Of a DNA stretch of 64,000 nt, positions 1-10,982 are shown piece after piece. A model generated the notes under the pieces. The model ran no database searches and had not been told where the DNA came from. It worked only from the letters and a program-made list of their open reading frames with translations. A program made the position numbers and the translations under genes. The stretch's first letter is position 1; the number at the start of each line of letters is the position of its first letter. The DNA is from Trichobilharzia regenti (taxonomy: Eukaryota > Platyhelminthes > Trematoda > Strigeidida > Schistosomatidae): the NCBI GenBank assembly GCA_944472135.2, contig OX235270.1:76703168-76767167 (forward strand), read 5' to 3'.

Positions 1-686
1 TATAGGACTACCTTACGTGGTGAAATTATTAATATCGATCACATGAAAACAGCTGGAGATGAAATGTCATATCAGATGCGTTTATTTCAAATAGCATGCT
101 ATTATTCACCTAATAAAACTGCATCATTACGTATAACTCCACGCAAACTAATCTAATGCGGAGTCAAGTTCTGCCACGCTGCTTAAGTGTCACACTTCCA
201 TTAATGAAGATGAAACAGATGTATCGTTATTACTTTTAAAAGTGATAGTAAAATTTTAATAGACCTGGGGAGATATCTTGATGAGTTGGAACAATGATAC
301 AATAATGAGAATGAATGTATGGGTGAGCAGTGTCAGCGGGTCAGTATACGTATATTTTGAAGTGAAGCTCAGCCATGCAAAGGGTTTCTTTGGCTGTGGT
401 AGAGCGTTTACCTCAAATCACAACCTTTGTGGGTAACGTGTGGTTACGCTGTAAGGCTCTTACAACACAATGGGAAATTGCCAGTAGGAGTTAGTAAATG
501 ATTAAGGAACTCCGGAAGATGGGGCCAGTACCGAAGTAAGGTTTATATCTTCGTGATTATGACCAAAATTTCGGTTTCTAAATTGGTGAACGCATTTCGT
601 TCACATCTAAACTTCCTTCAAGTTATAGTTAACTGTATTTTACACAAATTATCGGTTGCTGTTCGCAATATAATTCACACGTACGT
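1..686. other. Left-edge region with no recognised gene
   Basis: AT-rich sequence left of the LTR element. No reading frame with a recognisable domain and no convincing splice-bounded exon was seen. It may contain old repeats, but I could match it to nothing else in the window. Confidence 0.5.
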
Positions 687-1044
687 TGTCAATGCGGTTG
701 AAGATTGAACGATCATTCATGATTGTTTGCTCAAAACCAACTTCCCCAATTTTCGCGGAGGCATCAATACGACAGTCATCGTCTCATCGGTCGCTGTTCA
801 GAAAGAAGTCAGCAGAAAACCGTCAGAAGTAATATTGTGATTTATTAGTGTAATATTTGTTCACAGACCTTAGTTGTAACAGTGATTATATGTTGGTGTT
901 ACAATAAAGAATCCTCGAGTCAACAATTGGTGTTTTGGTTTCTTCGTCCATTATTACTAAGCGTTTCTGAGAAACTTCAAGGAACAGTGTGAGCCCGAGT
1001 GCAGGAAGAGCTGGGCATTAACGGTTTATGAGACGTAGCTGACA
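687..1044 (+). repeat. 5' LTR
   Basis: Its first part (about 687-850) matches 4210-4370 and its second part (about 840-1044) matches 7783-7993, with only scattered substitutions. It starts TGTC and ends GACA, the expected short inverted ends. An AATAAA lies in the second part (about 903-908, repeated in the 3' LTR) and may serve polyadenylation. Confidence 0.88.
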
Positions 1045-1087
1045 GTTTCTGACGGTACAACGTCAGTTTTTAAACGGTTTTGGACAG

Positions 1088-3158
1088 TTGGCACGACTTT
1101 TGGATAGTCACCGTTCATCTTTCCTGGTGCCGGTCAAGTCCTCTTTGAACAAGCAATATCTGGAACCTTTTGGAATTGGTTCAAGTTCAACAATGCCTGG
1201 GTCAAAGAAGGGACAGAGCGTCTTGGATGCAAACAGGAAAGTAAGTCATGGTGACTTGTCTGTTAATTGTAACGATGTGTCTGATGTTAAGCATGACATG
1301 GTTGATGTCACTGTTTCGCTGTTCAGGGATAATAGGAACATCAAACTCCCTAAATTTGAACCACGGTGTTTCGACGGAAACCCGGCTGATTATTTACAGT
1401 TTGTTAAGGAGTTTGAGATCATGCTGAGTAGTTTTCTATTAAGTGATGAATTGAAATTGATGTATTTGATGAGGTATTGCACTGGAGATGCTTCAAGAGC
1501 TATTCATTGCTGTAAGTTTATGAAGCCGAAAAGGGTTACTACTAGTTTATGAGCATACTACGTCAAATGTTTGGAAGAACTTCGATGATTGTAGGGAAAT
1601 TTTTCGAGGCTGTTAAGGTTATGATGGTCAAATACAAGATGACTCCAAGGCACTCACTGAGTTTTTAGATAATTTGCTGATCTACAAGAATGCGTTGATT
1701 TCGATGAATTGCATGAGTGACCTCAACTCGATTTTTATAGTAGAAGTAATAGCAAGACGCCTACCTACTCGACTGCAAAGGAAGTGGGTGAAGATAAGCT
1801 CCCGTACGGAGGATGAGGGTATCGAGCCAAAATTTGATGATATCCTGAAACTAGTAAAAGATAGTGTCAATCAATCGATGAACAAGTTTGCCAGTATATT
1901 GAATCTCACCCCTAGAATAGAGCAGTCTGAGGGTAAAATGCAATCATTGATGACGAATAGGCCTCAGAGAGGTGGATATCGAGAAGTCTCCATGATTTCT
2001 AGTAATGCATATAGACCTAGTGAGTGTAACAGGTTTCGTAGTACATCCTCAACAGATAAGTTACAAGATGCAAGACAAGCACGGTTGTGTTTTACACGTT
2101 TGCAAGAGGTGCATACAAAGGTGAACTGTGAACCAGTGAGCAAGTTCAGTGATAAACTAAATGTAAACCCCAGGCCAGACTCCGAATTGTGTGACGATAA
2201 CGATGCGGTGAAGAAGTCTGTAGTTGCAACTGGTAAAGCATTGTTGAATAGAGTGTCACAGAATAGAGGTGCTGCTTCAGAGTCTAGTTCTGACTCCACA
2301 AGTTTAAAAGGTATTACTAGGCAAAGTGAAGATATAAAAACTTTAAGGATTTGGGAGGAGGAACACAAATCATCTACTTCTGTTATTAAAGAGTTTGAAA
2401 ATGATGAATTCAACCAGATAGATGATGGTAAATTGAATATTTGTGATAATGATCATGATAGTGCACATTTGTCTTTGGTTGATCATGATGAGATGAGGGA
2501 TATGCCTATTACTGCTAAGTTGAAAAAAGGTTCTGTACAACTTGAACGTGAAGTAGAAATAAATGCAGATGCAGTTGCAGAAGGCATGCATACTTGTGAG
2601 ACCGTCAGTGTAAGTGATCAGCATGTAGCCCACCTATCATCAGATGCTAGTGCTAAACCTGAGCTGATAGTAAAAGACAGCAGCGGAGGTGGTCTTGCAG
2701 GTGGACAAATTTCCGAAAGCCGAGCAACAACAGCTTCTGATCCACCGCTAACTTCATCAACTGGTATCAATCAGTCGTCGTTGGTGTTGTCATCCACAAT
2801 GAGAAGGACGCCCATCAACTCAAGTATCTTGTGCAATGACTATGATAGTATTGGTGCGTTTGAAAAGACGAAAGATATTGCTCAGTTTAGTGAGGATAGG
2901 CCAAGTGTAAACGAGAGAGTAATTGTTAGATTGACTTGCATGAATAAAGGCATTTCTAGTTTCAAGTTACTATTTGAATGTTATTATCTTTGGTGTAAAT
3001 TACTCTGTTTCTACGCTTGGTTGACCAGATACGTCGTGTGTTTGTTAGTCATCTATATTCTACGATACAATGACATGAGCGTGTTACCGTTCGGATTTGA
3101 GGGTATAGCTGATAGAAGGAAGTCAGCAAATGAACTCTGCGACGATTTTCCAACCTAG
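1088..3158 (+). pseudogene. BEL/Pao Gag (DUF1759-like), reading frame broken
   Basis: Two open segments in different frames (1088-1552 and 1674-3158) together resemble the Gag of BEL/Pao retrotransposons. The first carries the LPKFEP...F.GNPADYLQFVKEFE pattern with a following D.LKLMYLMRYCTGDA stretch, typical of DUF1759. The second begins with a segment like the family's ...ARRLPTRLQRKW... core and then becomes long, Ser/Asp-rich and low in recognisable motifs. No CCHC zinc knuckle was noticed. The last ~100 residues of the second segment (about 2950-3158) hold two hydrophobic, Cys-rich stretches, unusual for Gag. The frame break near 1552-1674 means a normal Gag is not made from this copy. 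Confidence 0.75.
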
Positions 3159-3160
3159 GG

Positions 3161-3610
3161 CGTCAACCTGAGAAGGGTTGTAGGCGTACTGCTGTAAGTC
3201 CTACAATTCTTTAAAGGGTAGCGCATCAATGAGCATTCCAATGTGCTTGGTGTTTGATTTTGTACATACTTTCATGTTGTATATACTGAATTGATATCAT
3301 CTGTCATCTAGCTGTTGGTAATTCTGTTTGTGTCCGGACGACTTCCACTTGTATCATCAACCTGAGAAGGGTTGTAGGCGTACTGCTGTAAGTCATACAG
3401 TTCTTCAAGGGTAGTTTGTCGAGGCAGAATCCACAACATTTGATGTGTTGATTGTACATATGTTTGTGTTAAATAATTGCGTGAGTTCCAATTATCGTAA
3501 TTGTTGGTTAATCTTGTTTGTGTCCGTACATTCCGCAACTTACAGTCGTCAACCTGTGAAGGGTTGCAGGCGTACTGGTGTAAGTCCTGCAATTCTTCAA
3601 AGGAATTCCA
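3161..3610 (+). repeat. Three spaced repeats of ~192-bp period inside the LTR element
   Basis: A core of about 60 bp recurs starting at 3161, 3355 and 3547 (spacings 194 and 192). It begins C(G/A)TCAACCTG and runs through GTTG(T/C)AGGCGTACTG. Upstream spacer sequence also recurs, for example TGTTTGTGTCCG near 3326 and 3517, so the unit is about 190 bp with a better conserved core. It lies between gag and the 3' LTR, where pol would normally be. Confidence 0.8.
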
Positions 3611-4209
3611 TCGAGACACGATCTGTGAGTTTGTGTGTACTGTTTGTATATATGTGTGGTGTGTCATATCAATTAATGTATTTGGGATTCATTGTGTTTA
3701 CCTGTCGTTTCCGTACCTTGTTGTTATTGCATAATTTTGTTAAAATTTTCGTCGTGATTACTTCTGAAGTTGTTTTGAGTCTTCTACATCCGTGAATGAA
3801 TTGATTGATGTTAGAGATAGCAGATGGGTCGTATACGCCGGGGAGGCCATTGCTGAGAATGAAATGCATACGGAGATAATGATTAGCTGTGGTCCCACAC
3901 ACCGGGGAGAAAGAGTGTAAACGACTGAGGCTCGCATACGTCACCGTTACTAGAACTGAGGCAGAATGGGTGACAAGCGATTTCAGTGGTAATTGGTAGT
4001 GAATAGATAAGAGGATGCCTTTAACTTGAAGGCGCAGGTCGTCATTGATGTGTGAGATTGTGCTGTGGGTATGCTTGTGATGTGTTGGCTTTTCTGTTTG
4101 TTTTCCATTTCAGCTCTGTCCTTGTATTCCAGGTTCTCGCAATGACATTCAAGTCAACGTGTATTGCTCGTGATGGAAAAAAGGGATGGATCCGTTTTTT
4201 GCCGGGGAG

Positions 4210-4370
4210 TGTCAATGTAGTTGAAGATTGAACGATCATTCATGGTTGTTTGCTCAAAACCAACTTCCCCAATTTTCGCGGAGGCATCAATACGACAGTC
4301 ATCGTCTCATCGGTCGCTGTTCAGAAAGAAGTCAGCAGAAAACCGTCAGAAGTAATATTGCGATTTATTA
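4210..4370 (+). repeat. 3' LTR, left piece
   Basis: Matches 687-847 of the 5' LTR. It ends where the minus-strand RTE element was inserted. The last 14 bases (ATTGCGATTTATTA, 4357-4370) recur with one change at 7783-7796, on the far side of the RTE. Confidence 0.88.
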
Positions 4371-4385
4371 TTATAATTGTATCCT

Positions 4386-7354
4386 TTAGTTCCTAGAGGA
4401 ACATAGGGCTTCAGCTGCGCACCTCCATTGACTTCGGTTTTCTGACAACTTTTTCACCCTGCTCCAGGTCTGTCCACATGCTTTCATCTCCTCCTCGCAT
4501 GACCTCCTCCAAGTCACCCTTGGACGACCAACTCGCCGCCTCCCTTTCGGGTTCCACTCGAGGGCTTGTCTAGTGATGTCACTTGATGGTTTCCTCAGCG
4601 TATGGCCAATCCATCTCCATTTCTTTCTGCCTATTTGTTTCACAATCGGTTCCTGATTGGTTCGCTCCCAGAGATCCCTGTTGCTGATCTTTTCTGGCCA
4701 TCTGATCTTGAGTATTGAGCGGAGACAGTTGTTAATGAAGGTTTGAAGTTTGTTTGAGATGCTCTTTATGACTCGCCAAGTCTCTGATCCGTATAGTAGC
4801 ACTGACTTCACATTGGAGTTGAAAATCCGGATCTTATTTTTGATGCTGAGTGCTGTTGACCTCCACACAGATTTGAGAGTAATGAAAGCTTGTCTTGCTT
4901 TTCCGATTCTGGCTTTGATGTCCTCGTCAGTTCCGCCTGTAGTTGAGACGATGCTTCCCAGGTAGGTGAAGGAGGTTGTTTCTTTCAGGTTCTTCCCATT
5001 TATGCTTATTGTGGTCTGTTGGTGTTGTTGATGTTGGCTAGGAATCTTCATCATCTCTGTTTTATCTATGTTCACGTGAAGTCCTATCTTTGATGCTTCT
5101 TCTGCCAACTTGTTACTTTTCACTTGCATATCTTCCAGTTTATGGGAAATCAGACATATATCATCGGCGAAATCCAGATCCTCCAAGTCTTTTGTGTCAG
5201 TCCATTTTATGCCTGTTCCCTCGTTGGTTGCCGTTGTCTGTCGCATTATCCAATCAATTGCAATCAGGAAGATCATTGGTGATAGTAGACAGCCTTGCCT
5301 CACTCCCGTCCTCACTTCGAAGGCTTCCGTAAGTTTCCCGTTGTGGATTACTTGGCATGCAGCATTGTCGTATAACTGTTGGATGAGGTGTATAATTGTC
5401 GATGGGACCCCGTAGTAGCGAAGTAGTTTCCAAATGACCTCTCGATCGACGCTGTCGAAGGCCTTTTCAAAGTCGATGAAGTTGAGATAGAGAGGTGACT
5501 GCCATTCCAAGCTTTGTTCAATGATGATCCGTAGAGTGGCGATTTGATCAATACATGATTTGTTTCTCCTGAATCCAGCCTGTTCCGGACGAAGTTTTTC
5601 ATCTAGGGCTTGTTTGATTCTCTCCAGGATGATGCGACTTAGTATCTTGCTTGGAATGGACAGAAGCATAATTCCACGCCAGTTTTTACATTGACTTAAG
5701 TCTCCTTTCTTTGGAAGTTTGAATAAGTAACTGTTCTTCCAATCCTCGGGTACTTTGCCCTCTTTCCACACCTTCTCCAGTAGTGGTGTCATCAAGTCCG
5801 CTGTTGTCTCTGGGTCTATTTTCAAAGCCTCTGCTGGGATTCCATCTGGTCCCGGTGTTTTCCCAGTTTTAAGCATCTTGATTGCATTCAGGACTTCTGA
5901 TTTCGTCGGGGGGTCAGTGTTCACTGGTAGTTCTGCTTCCGTTGTTGGTATTGCTGGACGTGTTGTAGGTGGCGGACGATTTAGAAGTCTTTTGAAGTGT
6001 TCAACCCAGTGCTTTCTCTGTTCCACCTCTTTGGTGATTGACTTTCCATTGTCGTCCTTTATTGGCTTAATCTGTGTCGAACGTTTGCCCGAAAGGTTCC
6101 TAGTTGTTTGGTAGAGTGTGGCGAGGTCTCCTTTGCCTGCAGCTTGTTCTGCTTCGTTTGCCATGGTTTCATAATATTTTCTTTTGTCTTCCCTGGCACT
6201 TTTCTTCACTCTTTTGTTCAGTGTATTGTAGCTTGCATTCAGCTCCTGTTTTTGTTGCTCGTCGTGCACTGGATAATCTTTTGCTTCACTGTCCTTCTCT
6301 CTTCTATTAGTTTCCAAGTGTCCGTAGTGAGCCACTGTTTGTCCTGTCTCTTTTTTCTGCCTAGAATTTCTATGCAGGTTTGGCTCCACACCGTTTTCAA
6401 GTTGTTCCAGTGCTTTTCAACGCCGACCTCTTCGCTAGTGTTGATTTGTGTCTCGGCTTTGTCCTTTATGCTTGCAATGAAGATGTCCTTTGTAGCCTGG
6501 TCCTTCAGCTTTTGAGTGTTGAACTTGGCTTGTGGTCTATCTGCAGCTCCTGATTCCCTGAAAGCTTTTAATTTGATTTGGATTGTCCCTTGTACGAGAT
6601 AGTGGTCTGAGCCAACGTCTGCTCCTCTTCTTGCTTTTGTGTCCAGTAGGCTGCGCCTCCACTTCCTTGAGATTGAGATGAAGTCGATTTGGTTTTTGGT
6701 TTGCCCGTCTGGTGACACCCATGTAGCCTTGTGGATATCTTTGTGCTTGTATACACTGCCACCAATCACCAGTTCGTTGAAGGCGCAGAAGTCGGCGAAG
6801 AGTTCTCCGTTTTCATTCATTTCTCCTAGAGCTTCTCTACCCATGATGAGTTCCCTTCCCGTATTGTCTGGTCCCAGTTTGGCGTTCATGTCTCCCATTA
6901 GTATTTTCATGTCGCCAGCTGGAGTATTGTCCATTGTTGCCTGTAGTTGCCTGTAGAATTCTTCTTTCTTCTCGAGGTCTGCGTTGTTTGTGGGTGCATA
7001 ACATTGTATGATTGACACTTTCCTTCCTTTGGAGTTGAACCTGGCGGTCATTATCCTGGACGAAATCGCCTCCCATTGTATCAGGGCTTTCGTTGCCGTT
7101 GGTGACATCATGATAGCCACGCCCTCGGTGTGCGTGTGGTTATCTTCTGGGTGACCGGAGTAGATCACTGACTCACCTGTTGACAATTTGGTGAGTCCAC
7201 TCCCATTCCATCTGCTCTCACATATTCCCAGCACTTGTATTCCGTATCTTTTCATCTCGTTGGCGATCTGGGCAGCTTTCCCAGTCTCGTACATAGTTCG
7301 GACGTTCCATGTTCCTACACAGACTTTTTCTTTTGGTGCAAGGAGGTTCATCAT
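4386..7354 (-). pseudogene. RTE endonuclease-reverse transcriptase, single-base frameshift
   Basis: This copy has the APE-type endonuclease in one frame (7354-6239) and the reverse transcriptase plus C-terminal region in another (6389-4386). The intact copy has GCTCGTCCGTGCAC where this one has GCTCGTCGTGCAC near 6258-6270, so one C is missing. The endonuclease half has the [28 protein letters not shown] and GSDHY motifs. The RT half has the [10 protein letters not shown] and FADD motifs. Outside the deletion I see only about six amino-acid differences from the intact copy, so the disabling deletion is recent. Confidence 0.92.
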
Positions 7355-7490
7355 ACTGAAGTTTCTTTAGCAATTTTTGTTTACAGGGTGGGGTTGCTAG
7401 CCTCACGCCTGAGAAAAGAATGATTACATTAAGTAAAAGTTTAGAGAGAAGCAACTTTTTGGGTTGCTCCCCTCAAAATCAGAAAATAAC

Positions 7491-7782
7491 GGACAAACAA
7501 TGAGAACAACATCAACAAAGGAAACAGTTCACAGAAAAAAGGGCAAAAAGCGACGACAACTATACAATAAGACAACATGCAATATAGTTCAGTACAGTTA
7601 ACTAAAATGATATCTTAACCATAAACTCACTGACTTGGAGCAACTTGAACATATAAATCCAACAATATATACAATTATAGATGTGTTTATGTTTAAAAAT
7701 TCCACAAATCCAAACAGTGAGTTATGTGTATTATCTGTCAATAAGATTGTATTTTTTGGATTCAGTGTTCGAAAGGTTAATA
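7491..7782 (-). other. Extra sequence upstream of the RTE ORF, absent from the second copy
   Basis: The two young RTE copies agree up to about position 7485. The remaining ~290 bp before the target duplication has no counterpart beside the second copy. It is probably the true 5' untranslated region, lost by 5' truncation in the other copy, but it could be separate DNA. No gene is seen in it. Confidence 0.5.
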
Positions 7783-7993
7783 ATTGTGATTTATTAGTGT
7801 AATATTTGTTCACAGACCTTAGTTGTAACAGTGATTATATGTTGGTGTTACAATAAAGAATCCTCGAGTCAACAATTGGTGTTTTGGTTTTTTCGTCCGT
7901 TATTACTAAGCGTTTCTGAGAAACTTCAAGGAACAGTGTGAGCCCGAGTGCAGGAAGAGCTGGGCATTAACGGTTTACGAGACGTGGCTGACA
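7783..7993 (+). repeat. 3' LTR, right piece
   Basis: Its first 14 bases (7783-7796) are the second copy of the RTE target duplication. From 7797 it continues the LTR exactly where the left piece stopped and ends ...GGCTGACA at 7993. Left piece plus 7797-7993 totals 358 bp, equal to the 5' LTR. Confidence 0.88.
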
Positions 7994-8633
7994 ACATATA
8001 TTCATCTAAATAACTACAAATCAATTTCTTTGGAGTTCCATTTATAACCCTTATGCTGTGTTTCAAACTCTCTCATAATGCTTCTATATAATCTGTGTGT
8101 GTCCTCGTATCGGGATCCAGAAAATCACTTGAAATGTTCACTTTATTTTGAATATATCCCAGAGACGACAGGGAATGGTAACCTTTGCATTGTATCGACT
8201 TCTTTACTAAATAAACAATGAACAAATAAATATTTGAAATATACGACATGAAATTGTTAAGTTTATTGAGAATTTCATTATTTTCAAATTCAGTTCTCCA
8301 CTTCAAATCCTTTCATGGATGCGATGGGTAAAAATGAAGATACATTCAGTCAATATGAAGCAGATACAATGGCACAAGGTGAAATGAACACGTCTCCAAT
8401 AAAAATGTCTTCCCTTCCAAATTCTAAATTTCTCATTGAGTAACAAAATGAAAATCAAGTTCTCAGTAGTTTGAGGAATCCAGTACTAGAAACAATGAGA
8501 GCAGTTGAATTTACCACTAGCACGAAAGTTTCTCTTTAATGTTACTGATCTGCATAGCATGTTGGATTTCATTCAAAGTCTAAAGCATCGCCATTTGTCT
8601 GCCGGTGATCTCCACACACTGAAACACTTTGTC
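7994..8633. other. Intergenic, no recognised gene
   Basis: AT-rich sequence between the LTR element and the Merlin fragment. It may include degraded Merlin sequence close to 8530-8633, downstream of the transposase on the minus strand, but no clear terminal inverted repeat was found. Confidence 0.4.
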
Positions 8634-9302
8634 TCATAAAAAAGATGAATACAGGCTTTGTATTATTGATCCCCGTTTTACAAGTCTGGTTATAACAGGC
8701 ATTAGAGTAGTCGCCGTTCTATCTGCTATTCTTTCCACGAATCCTTTCCGGAGGGAGGTGTCGCATAAACCTATTACCCAAATATTGTTCGCTGGCTGGC
8801 GACCACGGTTCGATTTCTTTTTCACCAGCACGGTTTCATCGATGTGCACAACAACGTCTTCTCCACCCAACAAAGAATTGATTTTCTCCATTTTCCAAGA
8901 AACAATATCTCTGCAATGCTGATACCATTGAACTGTTGAGACGAGGCTATCCTCCAACTCAGCAGTTGCGGATTTCAGTAGTTTCAGGTATACAAAATTT
9001 ACGTCTAGTAGAGGTGTGACCTTGACAAAAAAGTTCCTACGAAATATCAAAATTATCAGCTTGCCCTTTCTAATGCTCACTCTCTTCAAGCATATAGCGC
9101 AACGATGGATAAATCCATCAGTTGACCTGCTATACCTTTTAAAAGTCATGACACCACCACACGAACAAGTTCGCTCCCTCCGGAGCAACCCTAAACCCAG
9201 GGAACACTGGAAAACACAGTCCTCCTCAAATTGGTGATTAAAGTTTAACTTGGCCAAATTAAGTGTTAACTCATCCATCTTTCGTCTCACAAAGGGAAAC
9301 AA
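8634..9302 (-). pseudogene. Merlin-type DNA transposase, C-terminally truncated
   Basis: A 222-residue frame resembling ISXO2/IS1595-like transposases, the eukaryotic Merlin superfamily, which is known from schistosomes. Residues about 46-73 hold a CSCGG...CAIC zinc-ribbon-like motif. Near residues 151-175, VVHIDETVLVKKKSNRGR carries the first catalytic Asp in its usual setting, followed by W.IGL. The frame stops soon after SIIQS, so the second Asp and the last catalytic residue of the DDE/DDD triad are missing. This copy should be inactive. It lies about 1.6 kb upstream of the AGL start codon, in the opposite orientation. Confidence 0.8.
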
Positions 9303-10903
9303 AAGAATTTTGTGAGAAATCTACTAGCGCTATTGTTGAGTATTGATTAGGGTATCATAACCAATCACGGCTGAAATTATCCGTAATATCTCATGCAGAT
9401 AAATGTATCTGTAGTCTACAGGTGATATTTATGTTGACGCTGTACGCATAAATAGACATCATATGTTTTCCTGTATTTGAGGATTATACGCAAATTTCAA
9501 GACAATCTCCGGAACATCCATACAATTGGGGCGTCATTCTCTCATCAAGCTTACTTGCAGATCAACTTCACGCTAAATACTTTTACATGAAATGAAGTAT
9601 TGCAAATGTATAACTTAGAAATTAATCCACAATCTCAGTAATGTCCAATCCACAAGGTTTTGTGAATCCTACAGAAATCACATTTCCATATTTAGGAGAC
9701 TATAGGCATCAAATATAAGCTGAACATGCCTAAACTCTAAACAGCTATGCACAGTGCTAACAACATAGTGAAACGCTCAACTATTGTAAAGTACACAGAC
9801 CTGTTGTGTTGATGAGGATACTAATGTCACATGATGCAAACTAGAAAATGCAATCGTCATAGCGCATCTGTACTGCTTTGTCTAAATGGAAATCTCAGGA
9901 GAAATTCATCTCTACTATTGGTGATCAAAAAATATTGCAGCATTAAGTATACAGTCAGTGGAAATTGTAAAACAGACAATAAATTCATATTAATGATAAT
10001 AAAGCTGAATAGATTCACTTCTCATAATCACCGCAACTCATGCGTGTTATCATACCGTGTAATGATTGAGTGCATCAATTGGAACAACAAGGAAACTTAA
10101 ACGAGTAATTACCTTCTCCACTGCACTGTACTTGCAATAATCGTGACAACCACCTTCGTTTGTTATCCTATCAGTCAGCTAAGCAGACAATGGCACAATA
10201 TTATTAAAGTTGAGACATTTTTGTACATTTAATCCACATAACCCATAGTACACTGCACCAATCAGTGCCAATATACATGAAATCCACTTAGAGATAACCT
10301 TTCAACTTACCATAATTCCTGTCCAACCACAGATAGTGTGAAAGGCACATCTAAATGATAACTTAGGTTCCCACAAACGATTCTGATAGAATTTGCAGGT
10401 GATTTCCAAGTACCGAGAGAATTATTTTGTCAAAAAAGACTGTTCTTCACACGAAAATAGGCTGTATTGATATCCTGTGACATGTTCATGTCATCAAGAC
10501 TTCGAAGTCTTCATTGGATGATACTATGCCAAAAGGAGCAGCTTCTACATGGAGTAAACGAATTGTGTAAATGGCATTACCCTCTAACTAGCATATCTTC
10601 CTCATTACACCTATATTTTGATACAGTCCGCCTGAAACACTAATCATTGCAACCCATATGCTAAAAGTGTGTCGCAGTCAGATCACATGACGCGGACACC
10701 AACATAACTAGCCAAAAAATGGGAATTTCCCTCAGTTTAGATAACATATAACACAATTTTATTAAAAATTATTGGCGAAAAAAATTTCCAAGCGGAACTT
10801 CAACAGTACGTGATAATAAGTCCAGCCACCAATCACACCCTAGCTGATAAACGGCGCGTCGATTGACCTGTGGAGTTAGATCTATGAAGTTTGTTGGGCA
10901 AGA
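9303..10903. other. Upstream region of AGL, no recognised gene
   Basis: This 1.6-kb AT-rich interval should contain the AGL promoter and 5' untranslated sequence. I saw no clear TATA box at a fixed distance and no recognisable repeat. The AGL frame is closed upstream by an in-frame TAG at 10877-10879. Small open frames, such as 9831-10100, have no recognisable motif. Confidence 0.5.
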
Positions 10904-10982
10904 ATGAGGAAAAAAACCGTGCTATACTACCTACTTTATGATGGGATGAACACAGAGGGACAACTTTTCAGAGCCAAGAAAG
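10904..10982 (+). CDS. AGL: AGL exon 1 (residues 1-26)
   Basis: Starts at ATG 10904 and encodes a short N-terminal segment ([18 protein letters not shown]) that lines up with the LLLNEMEKLEKTLFR region of human AGL. It ends AAG AAA G before GTATTT, phase 1. A second in-frame ATG at 10946 is a possible alternative start, but it would cut into the aligned region. Confidence 0.82.

Larger units (their letters stand above)
4371..7782 (-). mobile_element. RTE-clade LINE, near-identical to the intact copy at 22391-25526
   Basis: A minus-strand non-LTR retrotransposon inserted into the 3' LTR of the BEL/Pao element, with a 14-bp target duplication. Its 3' end (left) is a short ATT-rich tail, as is usual for RTE. 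The body matches the copy at 22391-25526 almost base for base as far as about 7485. The sequence from there to 7782 is absent from the other copy and is either more of the 5' untranslated region or another insertion. One missing base in the coding region splits the protein into two overlapping frames. Confidence 0.9.
687..7993 (+). mobile_element. BEL/Pao-like LTR retrotransposon, pol-less, 3' LTR split by an RTE insertion
   Basis: Two direct long terminal repeats begin with TGTC and end with GACA and bracket a gag-like coding region. The 5' LTR is 687-1044 (358 bp). The 3' LTR is 4210-4370 plus 7797-7993 (161 + 197 = 358 bp), interrupted by a minus-strand RTE element. The internal region is only about 3.2 kb (1045-4209). 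It holds a broken gag (1088-3158), three spaced ~192-bp repeats (3161-3610) and no protease, reverse transcriptase, RNase H or integrase that I can see. A short G-rich stretch precedes the 3' LTR and may be the polypurine tract; no primer binding site was evident. The element looks internally deleted or non-autonomous. Schistosomes carry Pao/BEL elements, so the family is expected. Bases flanking the two outer ends do not form an obvious 5-bp target duplication. Confidence 0.85.

Noticed and set aside
2370..2633. Antisense frames opposite gag and opposite the RTE coding regions
   Set aside because: They mirror the codon structure of the real frame on the other strand and have no motifs of their own.
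1674..3158. A long host gene of 494 codons
   Set aside because: Its start matches the DUF1759-type Gag and it lies between matching LTRs, so it is part of a retroelement.
3161..3610. CRISPR-like array (three regularly spaced repeats)
   Set aside because: Units are ~192 bp, spacers are themselves similar, and the DNA is eukaryotic and inside an LTR element.
7188..7423. Hydrophobic plus-strand frames opposite the RTE endonuclease
   Set aside because: Shadow frames; the same apparent proteins recur opposite the second RTE copy simply because the DNA is duplicated.
9831..10100. 89-codon plus-strand frame upstream of AGL
   Set aside because: No recognisable motif, uses AT-rich chance codons, and no splice or start context supports it.
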